A stretch of DNA of 64,000 nt from Frisingicoccus sp009929615 (GTDB lineage: Bacteria; Bacillota; Clostridia; Lachnospirales; Lachnospiraceae): positions 1 to 64,000 of the forward strand of contig JAQUXR010000002.1 in the NCBI GenBank assembly GCA_028692275.1, read 5' to 3'. The notes beneath the pieces are model-generated. The model worked only from the letters and a program-made list of their open reading frames with translations. It was not told the DNA's origin and did not search any database. This document shows positions 1 to 8,269 of this stretch, one piece after another. The translations under genes and the position numbers were made by a program. The first letter of the stretch is position 1. Each line of letters opens with the position of its first letter.

Positions 1-8
1 TTAGACAT
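1..8 (-). CDS. Possible 5' tip of a gene running off the window
   Basis: On the minus strand an ATG at 8-6 follows a good ribosome binding site (AAAGGTGG, 18-25) by 9 nt, and a plausible -10 lies further upstream. Only two codons are inside the window, so no product can be named. It lies beyond the tadA terminator, as expected for the start of a separate unit. Confidence 0.3.
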
Positions 9-62
9 AATTCTTTTCCACCTTTGCTATATTCGTTCTAAAACAATTATAACAAAAGTGTC

Positions 63-91
63 AAAAAAATGGAATGGGCAAAGCCCATTCC
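63..91 (-). terminator. Intrinsic terminator of lgt-tadA
   Basis: Perfect 9-bp stem (GGAATGGGC / GCCCATTCC) with a 3-nt loop, followed in the minus direction by a run of seven T. It lies just past the tadA stop codon. Confidence 0.85.
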
Positions 92-94
92 GAT

Positions 95-604
95 TTAATA
101 TCTTTGTAACTTTAAAAGTTTATCCTGTTTCTTCTTTTTATTGGCTTTTTTTAACTTTCTGAGTTCCTTAAAAAAGCTGCTTAACATCTCTGAGCATTCA
201 TCTCCCAGGACGCCGGTTTCAACGTCTACCTGATGATTAAACCCCTCTGTCTGAAGCACATTCAAAACCGAGCCGGCACATCCCGCCTTTGGATTCATGG
301 AACCGATAACCACCTTTGGCACCCGTGCCTGTACAATCGCACCGGCACACATAGGACAGGGTTCCAGCGTCACATACAGCGTACAGTCTTCCAGCCGCCA
401 GTCACCGATTACCCGGCTTGCCTTGTTCATCGCGATAATCTCCGCATGGGCCAGGGTATTTTTCTTCAGGTTTCTTTTATTATATCCGCGGCCAATAATT
501 TTATCCCCATATACTATGACACAGCCAATGGGAACTTCCTCAATAGCCGCCGCTTTCTTCGCCTGTTTTATAGCTTCCTTCATATATCTTTCATCCTGAG
601 TCAT
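95..604 (-). CDS. tadA: tRNA-specific adenosine-34 deaminase TadA
   Basis: Converts the wobble adenosine of tRNA-Arg(ACG) to inosine in the cytoplasm. The 169-residue protein carries the zinc deaminase signature: HAE near residue 53 (zinc His and proton-shuttling Glu) and PCPMCAGA near residue 82 (zinc cysteines). The Lys-rich C-terminal tail is common in Firmicutes versions. Its start overlaps the end of lgt by 4 nt, so the two are translationally coupled, and a terminator follows directly. Length and motifs fit the family well. Confidence 0.95.
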   Translation of the reverse strand: MTQDERYMKEAIKQAKKAAAIEEVPIGCVIVYGDKIIGRGYNKRNLKKNTLAHAEIIAMNKASRVIGDWRLEDCTLYVTLEPCPMCAGAIVQARVPKVVIGSMNPKAGCAGSVLNVLQTEGFNHQVDVETGVLGDECSEMLSSFFKELRKLKKANKKKKQDKLLKLQRY

Positions 605-1434
605 CGCTCTTCCACCTCAGTTGATGTCCCCTCATCAGGCAGATAGATACCATCATACTTTCTGGAGCGAAGCCTTCCTGTGTGAATGCCCCAGGCAATA
701 CCAAGACCAATCCCCATAAGTATGGCTGAAAGCAGCTGGGATACACGCACCCCCGGCATCAGATAGAGACTGTCCGCCCGGAACCCTTCGATAATACATC
801 GGATAAAGCCATAACCCACCAGGTAAAGGACTGTCATCCAACCATCTTTCTTCACCTTGCGTGCTACAACCATCATGATGATAAATAAAATCAGATTCGC
901 TGCACTCTCATAAAAGAAAGTTGCCTGATGCCATTCCTGCAGAGAATCTATATAGACACCATATGGAAAAAACTGAAGCTTTGGATTCGTAATAAGGTTT
1001 CCAAAAGCTTCCTGATTCATAAAATTGCCCCAGCGTCCGATAATTTGTCCAAGAAGAAGACTTGGCATAGCAAAATCCAATAACTTCAGCAGTGGAAATT
1101 TACGAATCCGGCTAAATACAATCGCCGTGGCAATGCCACCAATAACACCGCCATAAATAGCAAGTCCTCCTTCGCGGGTAGCAAAAATACGTATCAAATC
1201 TGTTTTGTAGTAATCCCACTCAAAAATAACATAATAAATCCGGGCACAGATAACCGCGATAGGAATCGCAAATAGTACAAAATCAATAATTAAATCTGAT
1301 TTGTAGCCAGCTCTTTTAGCCCGCCATGCGGCCACCCAGACTGAAATAACCATTCCCAAACCAATAATCACGCCATACCACGCAATATTAAAACCATCAA
1401 TACCAAAAAGATTATGAATGATATATGGGTCCAT
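601..1434 (-). CDS. lgt: Prolipoprotein diacylglyceryl transferase
   Basis: Integral membrane enzyme that transfers diacylglyceryl from phosphatidylglycerol to the lipobox cysteine of prolipoproteins, such as the solute-binding protein at 15.5-17.2 kb and the GH18 lipoprotein at 35.4-37.1 kb. The 277 residues form about seven hydrophobic segments and contain the Lgt signature GRWGNFMNQEAFG near residue 137 and the GGL.IYGG segment near 110. The start follows GGAGG with good spacing. It is the first gene of a two-gene unit with tadA. Confidence 0.95.
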   Translation of the reverse strand: MDPYIIHNLFGIDGFNIAWYGVIIGLGMVISVWVAAWRAKRAGYKSDLIIDFVLFAIPIAVICARIYYVIFEWDYYKTDLIRIFATREGGLAIYGGVIGGIATAIVFSRIRKFPLLKLLDFAMPSLLLGQIIGRWGNFMNQEAFGNLITNPKLQFFPYGVYIDSLQEWHQATFFYESAANLILFIIMMVVARKVKKDGWMTVLYLVGYGFIRCIIEGFRADSLYLMPGVRVSQLLSAILMGIGLGIAWGIHTGRLRSRKYDGIYLPDEGTSTEVEER

Positions 1435-1510
1435 AAATTCGACCTCCGTCTTCCAAATATTATAGTGACCATCTTACTACACTTTTTTAAATATTTCAAA
1501 TTTAATTTGA

Positions 1511-1539
1511 TTGTACGCCCCTCTGATTTATGCTAGAAT
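1511..1539 (+). promoter_or_regulatory. Promoter of the NrdG-type activase gene
   Basis: TTGTAC (1511-1516), a 17-nt spacer and TAGAAT (1534-1539), with a TG one base upstream of the -10 (extended -10). The transcript would start about 35 nt before the start codon. Confidence 0.6.
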
Positions 1540-1579
1540 AAGAGAGTATTGATTATTGTAATATTAAGAGGGTGTATGT

Positions 1580-2275
1580 ATGGAAATCAAAGGACTTGCA
1601 AAAACAACATTATTAGATTATCCCGGACATGTGGCGGCCACATTATTTGTCGGAGGCTGCCAGTTTAAGTGTCCTTTTTGTCATAATGGTTCTCTGGTGA
1701 CAAAAGCTTCACAGCTGCCGAATATTCCCCTTGACGAGGTTTATTCTTTTCTTAAGAAACGCAAAGGCGTTTTAGACGGAGTCTGTGTTACCGGCGGCGA
1801 GCCAACCTTTCAGCCAGACTTGAAAGAACTTCTTCGTGATATCAAAGATATGGGTTATCTTGTCAAGCTCGATACGAATGGCTATGACCCGACTCAGCTG
1901 GACCACCTGTTTAAAGAAGGCCTTGTAGATTATGTCGCTATGGATATAAAAAACAGCCCGGAAAAATATGCAAAAACAGTTGGGCGGACAAACTTAGATA
2001 TTAACCGTATTAAATTATCGGTAGAATTAATTCGCGAAAGCGGATTGGATTATGAATTCCGGACCACGATTGTCAAGGAACTTCATTCCATCGATGACAT
2101 GCATGCTATCGCCGAATGGCTCAAAGGTTCCCGTGCTTACTATCTTCAATCCTATGTAGCCTCTGAAGATGTTATCATGCCGGTTTTCTCCAGCTATACC
2201 AAGTTGGAACTGACCGCTATTAAAGCCATGCTGGAAGACTTTATCCCACGGGTTTATCTTCGCGGTGTCGAATAA
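1580..2275 (+). CDS. nrdG: Anaerobic ribonucleoside-triphosphate reductase activating protein (NrdG2 type)
   Basis: Radical SAM enzyme expected to install the glycyl radical on anaerobic ribonucleotide reductase. The 231-residue protein has the cluster-binding CxxxCxxC motif at CQFKCPFC near residue 28, the GGEPT motif near residue 73 (SAM amino group) and the typical opening (GLAKTTLLDYPG...VAATLF) of the longer NrdG2 subfamily. No reductase gene is adjacent, so the partner must be elsewhere and another glycyl-radical target cannot be excluded. It is monocistronic, with its own promoter and terminator. Confidence 0.85.
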   Translation: MEIKGLAKTTLLDYPGHVAATLFVGGCQFKCPFCHNGSLVTKASQLPNIPLDEVYSFLKKRKGVLDGVCVTGGEPTFQPDLKELLRDIKDMGYLVKLDTNGYDPTQLDHLFKEGLVDYVAMDIKNSPEKYAKTVGRTNLDINRIKLSVELIRESGLDYEFRTTIVKELHSIDDMHAIAEWLKGSRAYYLQSYVASEDVIMPVFSSYTKLELTAIKAMLEDFIPRVYLRGVE

Positions 2276-2290
2276 ATTAAAAATTATATC

Positions 2291-2336
2291 AAAAAAGTTC
2301 GTTGAAAGCTTTTATAAGCCTCCAACGAACTTTTTT
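2291..2336. terminator. Bidirectional terminator between convergent genes
   Basis: GTTCGTTG / CAACGAAC stem flanked by A6 on the left and T6 on the right, so it can end both the rightward activase transcript and the leftward degV transcript. Confidence 0.85.
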
Positions 2337-2338
2337 AT

Positions 2339-3214
2339 CTAGCGTCTGTCACCCATATAAAACAATGCTATCGTTCCCGGTCCGGAATGTGCTCCAATCG
2401 TAGGGCTTACCGGATTAATAAGGAATTTTTCAATACCGAACTTCTCTTTCACCAGTCCAGCCACATACTGGGCATCTTCCAAAGAATCTCCATGACTGAT
2501 AAACACAATATCATTCTTATCTTTAAAACTTCCTATAGTTCGTTCCATATTATCCACAAGGGTCTGAAGAGATTTCCTACGGCCTCTGGTTTTTCCTATA
2601 GGAATCAGCTTGCCCTCGTCACTTACGTGAAGAATCGGCTTAATCTTAATCAGCGTTCCCGCAACTGCTGTCAATTTCGACACACGGCCGCCACGGTAGA
2701 GATGATTTAAATCATCTACGGTAAACTGATGGCAGAAATGCAGTCTGTTTGCTTCAACCCATTCCGCTGTTTCTTCAATGCTTTTGCCCTGTTTTCTCAA
2801 TTCTAATGCCTTGTGAACAACGAGTCCCTGTCCCAGGGATGCTGATAATGTATCTATAACAATAACTTTATGATCTGTATATTCTTCATTCACTTCTCTG
2901 GCTGTCACAACCGCATTACTGCAGCTGCTGCTGAGTTCTGAAGAAAAGGCCAGATGCAGTACATCTTTGCCCTCATTCAAATACTTGGTGAACATCTTTC
3001 GAAGGTCTTCCGGATTCGCTGCCATCGTTGTCGGCATCTCGCCACCACGCATCATGTCATAGAATTCCTTAACCTCCATCTCCTTCTCACCGCCATAGGA
3101 AACGCCCTTCATATTATAAAACAAGGTAACAACCCCCAGGCCATTCTCCTTAATATAATTCTCCGGCAGGTCACAGCAAGTATCTGTTGTGATAACAAAA
3201 CCATAATTATCCAT
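2339..3214 (-). CDS. DegV family fatty-acid-binding protein
   Basis: DegV proteins bind fatty acids and in Firmicutes some (FakB) present them to the kinase FakA. The 291 residues show the N-terminal ITTDTCCDLP segment, the SSELSSS ligand loop near residue 90, the RGGR motif near residue 175 and the C-terminal GAHSGPGT motif. GGAGG precedes the start. It follows the M20 hydrolase gene on the same strand with a 53-nt gap, so it may be the last gene of the aminotransferase-M20 unit, although a lipid role is unrelated to that pathway. Confidence 0.9.
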   Translation of the reverse strand: MDNYGFVITTDTCCDLPENYIKENGLGVVTLFYNMKGVSYGGEKEMEVKEFYDMMRGGEMPTTMAANPEDLRKMFTKYLNEGKDVLHLAFSSELSSSCSNAVVTAREVNEEYTDHKVIVIDTLSASLGQGLVVHKALELRKQGKSIEETAEWVEANRLHFCHQFTVDDLNHLYRGGRVSKLTAVAGTLIKIKPILHVSDEGKLIPIGKTRGRRKSLQTLVDNMERTIGSFKDKNDIVFISHGDSLEDAQYVAGLVKEKFGIEKFLINPVSPTIGAHSGPGTIALFYMGDRR

Positions 3215-3267
3215 TGCCTAATCCTCCGATTTTTATTCTTTTAATCAGGCTTATTTTACCACAAATC

Positions 3268-4500
3268 TCATTCGTTATCAATATCAAGCAAAGTTTGTAA
3301 AAGAACGTTTACACCCTTTACACAATTCTCAAGTGGTGTATATTCTTTTTCACAGTGACTGTGTCCATCGATGCTCGGCACAAAAATCATGGTTGTCGGC
3401 ACAACCTCGGCCACATACTGGGCATCATGGCCGGCTCCGCTGTACATTCTCCGCGAAGAATATCCAAAGCTTTCCGCAGCCTTCTCCACATAATCCACAT
3501 ACATCGGATGGAATTCCACGGTATTTCTTGCCCAGGCTTCTTTGTAAGTCAACGGGCATTCTGCAACCATTTCAGGCAGGGAATGAATGGCATCTACAAC
3601 CTGCTGAATGACTGTTGGGTCTTCATGGCGTGCATCCAGAGTAAACTGAACCTTATCCGGAATAACAGTGTGGATATTTGGCTCTGCTGTAATTCTTCCG
3701 GTTGTATATACAAGGGTCGGATTTAATTTGTCCAGTTTTTCATGAAGCATCAGAATGACCTGGGAAGCTGCCAGCAATGCATCTTTTCTATATTTCATTG
3801 GTGTTGTTCCCGCATGATCTGCCTGGCCGATTAAAGTAAATTCATAATTAACCATGCCCATGACACCTCGTACAACGCCGATGTCTACATGTTCATCATC
3901 TAATACAGGTCCCTGCTCTGCATGAAGTTCCACCAGGGCCTTCGTTGTCCACGGGCTCATACGATTTTCCTCAGTACCGGCATAGCCACTGGCTTTCAAT
4001 GCCTCCCCGAAAGTACAGCCTTCCACATCAGTGGACTGAAGCATATCTTCTTTTTTAAATTTCCCTGTAATAACGCCGGAAGACATCATGGCCGGGTCAA
4101 ACCGGGCACCTTCTTCGTTGGTCCAGACAACAACGGTTATCGGATGTTTGTGAGGAATCTTTTCAGTGACAATGGTTTCCACTGCTTCCAATGCAGATAA
4201 AACACCCAGAATACCGTCATAATTTCCCCCCTGGATAACCGAATCCATATGGGAACCACTCAGAATGGCAGGCATGCCTTCTTCTGTTCCGGGAAGCGTT
4301 GCATAAATATTGGCCATATCGTCTGTTTTCACTGTCATTCCAAGAGCTTCGCATCTCTGTATAAACTCTTTACGTGCCATTAAAGCTTCCTTCGATAAAG
4401 AAAGCCGGGTAATACCACCATTGCCCGTATCACCAAACTTGCTAAATGTTTTTATCTTTTCTTCAAGCCGCTCCGGGCTGCATGTATATTTCTGACTCAT
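3268..4500 (-). CDS. M20 family zinc amidohydrolase (N-carbamoyl-amino-acid / allantoate amidohydrolase type)
   Basis: Dinuclear-metal amidohydrolase of 410 residues. The family includes N-carbamoyl-L-amino-acid hydrolase, beta-ureidopropionase and allantoate amidohydrolase. Seen: SGSHMDSV near residue 81 (metal His and Asp), WTNEEGARF near 128 (catalytic and metal Glu), a dimerisation domain with GQADHAGTTPM, and a C-terminal GAGHDAQ with a metal His. It sits downstream of the aminotransferase gene, consistent with releasing an amino group that the transaminase then uses. Exact substrate is unknown; ureido compounds are a reasonable guess given the PucR context. Confidence 0.85.
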   Translation of the reverse strand: MSQKYTCSPERLEEKIKTFSKFGDTGNGGITRLSLSKEALMARKEFIQRCEALGMTVKTDDMANIYATLPGTEEGMPAILSGSHMDSVIQGGNYDGILGVLSALEAVETIVTEKIPHKHPITVVVWTNEEGARFDPAMMSSGVITGKFKKEDMLQSTDVEGCTFGEALKASGYAGTEENRMSPWTTKALVELHAEQGPVLDDEHVDIGVVRGVMGMVNYEFTLIGQADHAGTTPMKYRKDALLAASQVILMLHEKLDKLNPTLVYTTGRITAEPNIHTVIPDKVQFTLDARHEDPTVIQQVVDAIHSLPEMVAECPLTYKEAWARNTVEFHPMYVDYVEKAAESFGYSSRRMYSGAGHDAQYVAEVVPTTMIFVPSIDGHSHCEKEYTPLENCVKGVNVLLQTLLDIDNE

Positions 4501-4525
4501 CTTTTTTCATCCTCTCTACAACCCG

Positions 4526-4550
4526 AAGAAGAGCCCAGGGGGCTCTTCTT
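4526..4550 (-). other. Intercistronic stem-loop
   Basis: Perfect 11-bp stem (AAGAAGAGCCC / GGGCTCTTCTT) with a 3-nt loop between the aminotransferase and M20 genes. No T tract follows in the direction of transcription, so it is more likely an RNA stabiliser or partial attenuator than a full terminator. Confidence 0.6.
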
Positions 4551-4562
4551 TGAATCGATTTC

Positions 4563-5888
4563 TTAAAGCATTTCTGCATCAACAACTGCAAGTACTTCAT
4601 CCACTTTAATTAATTCTTCTTTTAACTGTTCTTCCGTGATAATCAATGGAGGACAAATAAGTATCATGTTTTCATGAGAATATGTCATGAATTTTTTAGC
4701 TTTCAGCATACCAATGATTTTTCCCATTTTTCCTTCTGGGTCTTTACCATATTCTACAAATGGCTCTTTTGTCGCTTTGTCTTTGACAAGTTCAATAGCT
4801 GAGAAAAGACCAATGGCACGAACATCACCAACACATGCATATTTTTCTTTAAAGCCTTCCAGTGTTTCTTTCAAAACAGCTCCAACTTTATTTACATTCT
4901 CAAGAACATTTGCTTTGCTGTAGTAGTTAACACAGGCAACACCTGCTGCACATGCCAGAGGATGTCCACTGTAGGTCAAACCACAGGAAAGTACGTGATC
5001 ATCGAAATAAGCTGCAATTTCCTTGCTTACTGCAACACCGCCAAGCTGTACATATCCGCAGGTAACACCTTTTGCAAATGTTACGATATCCGGCTTAACT
5101 CCAAAATTCTCGAAAGCAAACATCTTACCGGTACGTCCCCAGCCTGCCATAACTTCGTCACAAATCATCATGATTCCGAATTCATCACAGATTTTACGAA
5201 CACCCGGAAGATAGTTCATTGGAGGAATAATAACACCATTGGAACCTGTAACTGTTTCCATAACGATGGCTGCCACATTGTCCGGTCCTTCATAAATAAC
5301 CTGTTCTCTTAATTTGCTTACATAGTATTCACCAGCTTCTTCTTCGGAAGCAAAATTGATTTTTTCACGATATACATATGGGTCAAAGAATTTTACGAAT
5401 CCTGGGATGCCCGGCTCCAAAGCGTAACGTCTTGGTTCACCAGTCAGATTACCTGCACCAAAGGAAGAACCATGATAACTTCTGTAACGGCTGAATACTT
5501 TATTTCTTCCAGTAAACATACGAGCCATTTTAATAGCATTTTCATTGGCATCTGCGCCGGCATTGGTGAAGAATACCTTACCCATATTGTCAGGCATTAA
5601 ATCAATAATCATCTTTGCCAGTTTTGCTCTTGGTTCTGCACCGTAGCTTGGTCCGACAAAACAAAATTTATCAACCTGCTCTTTGATGGCATCTGCGATG
5701 TCTTTGTTACCAAAGCCAAGATTCATGTTTACTAACTGAGCGGACATATCGGAATAACGATTGCCATCATAGTCCCAGAAATAAATGCCTTCGCCTTTTT
5801 CAACAGGAATTGGATTCAACCCCTTCTGTTTGCTCCATGACTGTAAATTATATTCTACTAATGTGCTTTTGATTTCTTCTCCTGTCAT
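4563..5888 (-). CDS. Class III (omega-amino acid type) PLP-dependent aminotransferase
   Basis: Fold-type I transaminase of 441 residues, in the family that acts on terminal amino groups (beta-alanine, GABA, taurine and others) and produces a semialdehyde. The PLP lysine is K273 in FAKGVTCGY; ICDEV with D244 contacts the pyridine nitrogen; SYHG near 137 and GADANENA near 111 bind the cofactor phosphate. It has a good ribosome site and its own promoter preceded by the palindrome at 5982-5997, so it starts the second unit of the PucR-linked island. The iron alcohol dehydrogenase in the neighbouring unit could reduce its aldehyde product. Confidence 0.88.
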   Translation of the reverse strand: MTGEEIKSTLVEYNLQSWSKQKGLNPIPVEKGEGIYFWDYDGNRYSDMSAQLVNMNLGFGNKDIADAIKEQVDKFCFVGPSYGAEPRAKLAKMIIDLMPDNMGKVFFTNAGADANENAIKMARMFTGRNKVFSRYRSYHGSSFGAGNLTGEPRRYALEPGIPGFVKFFDPYVYREKINFASEEEAGEYYVSKLREQVIYEGPDNVAAIVMETVTGSNGVIIPPMNYLPGVRKICDEFGIMMICDEVMAGWGRTGKMFAFENFGVKPDIVTFAKGVTCGYVQLGGVAVSKEIAAYFDDHVLSCGLTYSGHPLACAAGVACVNYYSKANVLENVNKVGAVLKETLEGFKEKYACVGDVRAIGLFSAIELVKDKATKEPFVEYGKDPEGKMGKIIGMLKAKKFMTYSHENMILICPPLIITEEQLKEELIKVDEVLAVVDAEML

Positions 5889-5932
5889 ATCTAAAATCTC
5901 CTTTCACTTTCCTTGCTAAAATGTTTTTTTGT

Positions 5933-5960
5933 ATTGTATCATCTTCCCGAAGGAATACAA
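5933..5960 (-). promoter_or_regulatory. Promoter of the aminotransferase-M20 unit
   Basis: On the minus strand: TTGTAT (5960-5955), a 16-nt spacer, TACAAT (5938-5933). The start codon is about 40 nt downstream of the expected start point. Confidence 0.6.
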
Positions 5961-5981
5961 TTTTCAACTTTATAAATATTT

Positions 5982-5997
5982 TTGTGCAATTATACAA
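5982..5997. promoter_or_regulatory. Putative PucR-family activator site 2
   Basis: TTGTGCAATTATACAA, a 16-bp near-perfect palindrome centred on AATT, placed 2 nt beyond the C45 gene stop codon. Its proximal edge is 21 bp upstream of the -35 of the aminotransferase promoter. The same motif at the same distance occurs at 18370-18385. Assignment to the PucR protein at 18455-19606 is inference from proximity. Confidence 0.6.
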
Positions 5998-5998
5998 A

Positions 5999-7075
5999 TC
6001 AGCTCACGCTGTATTCTACATATTCATTTTCGCATGGCACTCCGGCTGTAATATAGAGTTTTCCAGCTTCCAGGTCCATGAGAATGGATGCTACCGTGCC
6101 AATTTCACCGCCACTTGGTCCGTTATGTTCTTCATGATGACATATGGCACAGCTTGGGTCCTGATGGGAACAGAATACCTTCTTAATATCTTCCATTCCG
6201 ATTTCGCCCTGAACACTTCGGATAATCTTCTCTGCACGCCCCCGGCGGATAAAGGTATCCGGGAATTTAGGGCTTGCCGTATCCTTATGACCCACTCTTG
6301 GCAGTCTTGGATTTACGTAATGATTCGTATGGGTCATAATGCCATCGATTGGATAAAGAGCCTCAAAATCTTCGACTTCAATTTCAAAATCCAAAGCTTC
6401 GCCATACTTGCTCGCTATAAGCACATTTGCCGGGCATCCCACTTTATTTGCTGTCACTACGGACATAGCTTCTAAAAGATTCGGCTGTTCCAGAATTTCT
6501 CTTAAAACCAGATGAATCGGCACCCCGGACGGTGCTTCATCCACCGACAAGGCATTAAAACATACGCCGACGCCATTGGCGTTGCAACCGATTTTACCCA
6601 CAATACCTGCCTCCGTCAGAGTCGCAATATCTGCCTTACCCTCTTTTTTTATCTTCAGCAGTATGATACCTTCCAGCATCTTAACTTTCCAATCCCAGTT
6701 TTGTCCAAGAAATGTTTTTCCACCCACACCTCTGTCGCCTGTTACAACAACCGATGTGCATCCGTCAGAGGTAATGTGGCTGCCCTGAAAAACCAACTCA
6801 CTACGCACATTCAACGCCAAAATTTCCTCATATTTATATCCGGAGCCATCGGCGATGCCATGAATCTCCTCAATATAATCCGGGTTAAAGGCTTTGATAT
6901 CCTCTTCAAAGGTCAGGGCAATTTTCTGCGCTCTTTCCCACTCAATCTTAGAGAATTCATAAAACATATTTTTATAGGTTTCCACAGTCACATCAATCTG
7001 TTTTTTGGCCTGCTGTCCATGGCTGAAACCAATTTCATAGTTACTGCCACTGACTTCGATTACTGGAAGTTTCAT
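5999..7075 (-). CDS. C45-family acyltransferase / amidase (Ntn hydrolase)
   Basis: Related to isopenicillin-N acyltransferase (acyl-CoA:6-aminopenicillanic acid acyltransferase); family members self-cleave to expose an N-terminal cysteine and hydrolyse or transfer amide-linked acyl groups. The expected nucleophile is C106 in SDGCTSVVV, followed by the family's GQNWDW segment about 20 residues later. The start at 7075 is chosen because AAGGTG lies 5 nt before that ATG; an upstream in-frame GTG at 7096 overlaps the preceding gene and has no ribosome site. The protein is then 358 residues. Last gene of the long operon, 11 nt after the dehydrogenase. No secretion signal, so it probably acts on an imported substrate. 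Confidence 0.82.
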   Translation of the reverse strand: MKLPVIEVSGSNYEIGFSHGQQAKKQIDVTVETYKNMFYEFSKIEWERAQKIALTFEEDIKAFNPDYIEEIHGIADGSGYKYEEILALNVRSELVFQGSHITSDGCTSVVVTGDRGVGGKTFLGQNWDWKVKMLEGIILLKIKKEGKADIATLTEAGIVGKIGCNANGVGVCFNALSVDEAPSGVPIHLVLREILEQPNLLEAMSVVTANKVGCPANVLIASKYGEALDFEIEVEDFEALYPIDGIMTHTNHYVNPRLPRVGHKDTASPKFPDTFIRRGRAEKIIRSVQGEIGMEDIKKVFCSHQDPSCAICHHEEHNGPSGGEIGTVASILMDLEAGKLYITAGVPCENEYVEYSVS

Positions 7076-7086
7076 ACAATCACCTT

Positions 7087-8241
7087 CTATTCCCACAATT
7101 TTTTGTAAATAGCTGCCATATCCTCAGGGGTTGTTGTCTTACGTGTGTTTGACGGGCTGCCGCTGTCAAAGGCATCCTTTGCCATCTTGTCAATCTGTGC
7201 AAAGAAAGCATCTTTATCAATACCATAGCCTTCCAAAGTCGGCACTTCACAGATATCACAAATCTGTCCGATAGCTTCAAGAAAAGCTTCTGCCGCCTCC
7301 TTATCTGAAGCGCCTGCCTCTGCCGCACCAATACCTCTTCCTAGTGCTGCAAACCGTTCATAGGTTCCGTCGAGGGCAAAGGTCATACAGGTTTTTAATA
7401 ACATGGCGTTTGAAATACCGTGGGGCACATGGAACAAGGCACCGATTGGCCGGCTCATGCCATGAACGATAGTTACAGATGAATTATTAAAGCTGATACC
7501 CGCTTCTAATGCGGCTGCTGACATTTCCTGACGTGCTTCGATGTCGCTTCCGTCTTTATATGCTCTTGGCAGATATTTGAAAATCTTCTGAACAGCTGAC
7601 ATGGCATACATATCGGTCAACGGAAATGCTTTCTTTGATGTATAAGCTTCAATCGCATGTGTCAGTGCATCTAAACCCGTTGCCGCTGTGACACTCTTTG
7701 GCATTTCGTAGGTAAACTTCGGGTCTACAATCGCCATTGCAGGCATGAGAACGCCGCCTTTAAGGAGCATCTTTATATCTTTCTCCGTATCTGAAATAAT
7801 AGTAAACTGAGTAACCTCTGAACCTGTTCCGGAAGTAGACGGAATTTCTACAACTGGCGGAATGGGTGTTGTAATTATCTTTCCATTATAATCTGATATT
7901 TTCCCCGGATTTGTCACCAGGGCACCAATTGCCTTTGCAGAATCCAAAGGGCTTCCTCCGCCGAATCCAATAATGAAATCGCAGCCGGCTTCTTTATACA
8001 TGGCAAGGCCTTCTTCAATCATTTTATCTGTTGGTTCTCCGCTGATTCCAGAAAAAATGGTACAGCTTACACCCTCAGATTTTAAAAGTTCTGTCAAAAC
8101 AGCCATCTGTCCCTGACGAATCATGGACTGACCTGTTACAACAAAGGCATGTCTGCCAAGGGCACATAAGTCCGCTTTTGCCGCTTCCAAGGCTCCCTCT
8201 CCGGTAAAAATCATTGCCGGCATTGTAAATTTGTTTGCCAT
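7087..8241 (-). CDS. Iron-containing alcohol dehydrogenase
   Basis: Group III metal-dependent alcohol dehydrogenase of 384 residues that interconverts aldehydes and alcohols with NAD(P)H. Seen: the cofactor motif GGGSPLDSAKA near residue 94, the SGTGSE phosphate segment near 136, and metal ligands in DALTHAIEAY near 195 and in the H-rich stretch GMSRPIGALFHVPHG near 261-275. It lies between the second amidohydrolase and the C45 gene in the same operon. In context it may reduce the semialdehyde from the class III aminotransferase; this is inference. Confidence 0.92.
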   Translation of the reverse strand: MANKFTMPAMIFTGEGALEAAKADLCALGRHAFVVTGQSMIRQGQMAVLTELLKSEGVSCTIFSGISGEPTDKMIEEGLAMYKEAGCDFIIGFGGGSPLDSAKAIGALVTNPGKISDYNGKIITTPIPPVVEIPSTSGTGSEVTQFTIISDTEKDIKMLLKGGVLMPAMAIVDPKFTYEMPKSVTAATGLDALTHAIEAYTSKKAFPLTDMYAMSAVQKIFKYLPRAYKDGSDIEARQEMSAAALEAGISFNNSSVTIVHGMSRPIGALFHVPHGISNAMLLKTCMTFALDGTYERFAALGRGIGAAEAGASDKEAAEAFLEAIGQICDICEVPTLEGYGIDKDAFFAQIDKMAKDAFDSGSPSNTRKTTTPEDMAAIYKKLWE

Positions 8242-8269
8242 GTCTTTCCCTCACTCTCTCTTACTTTTT

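Noticed and set aside
7076..7096. GTG start of the C45 gene at 7096
   Set aside because: It overlaps the dehydrogenase stop region and lacks a ribosome site, while the ATG at 7075 has AAGGTG at the right distance.
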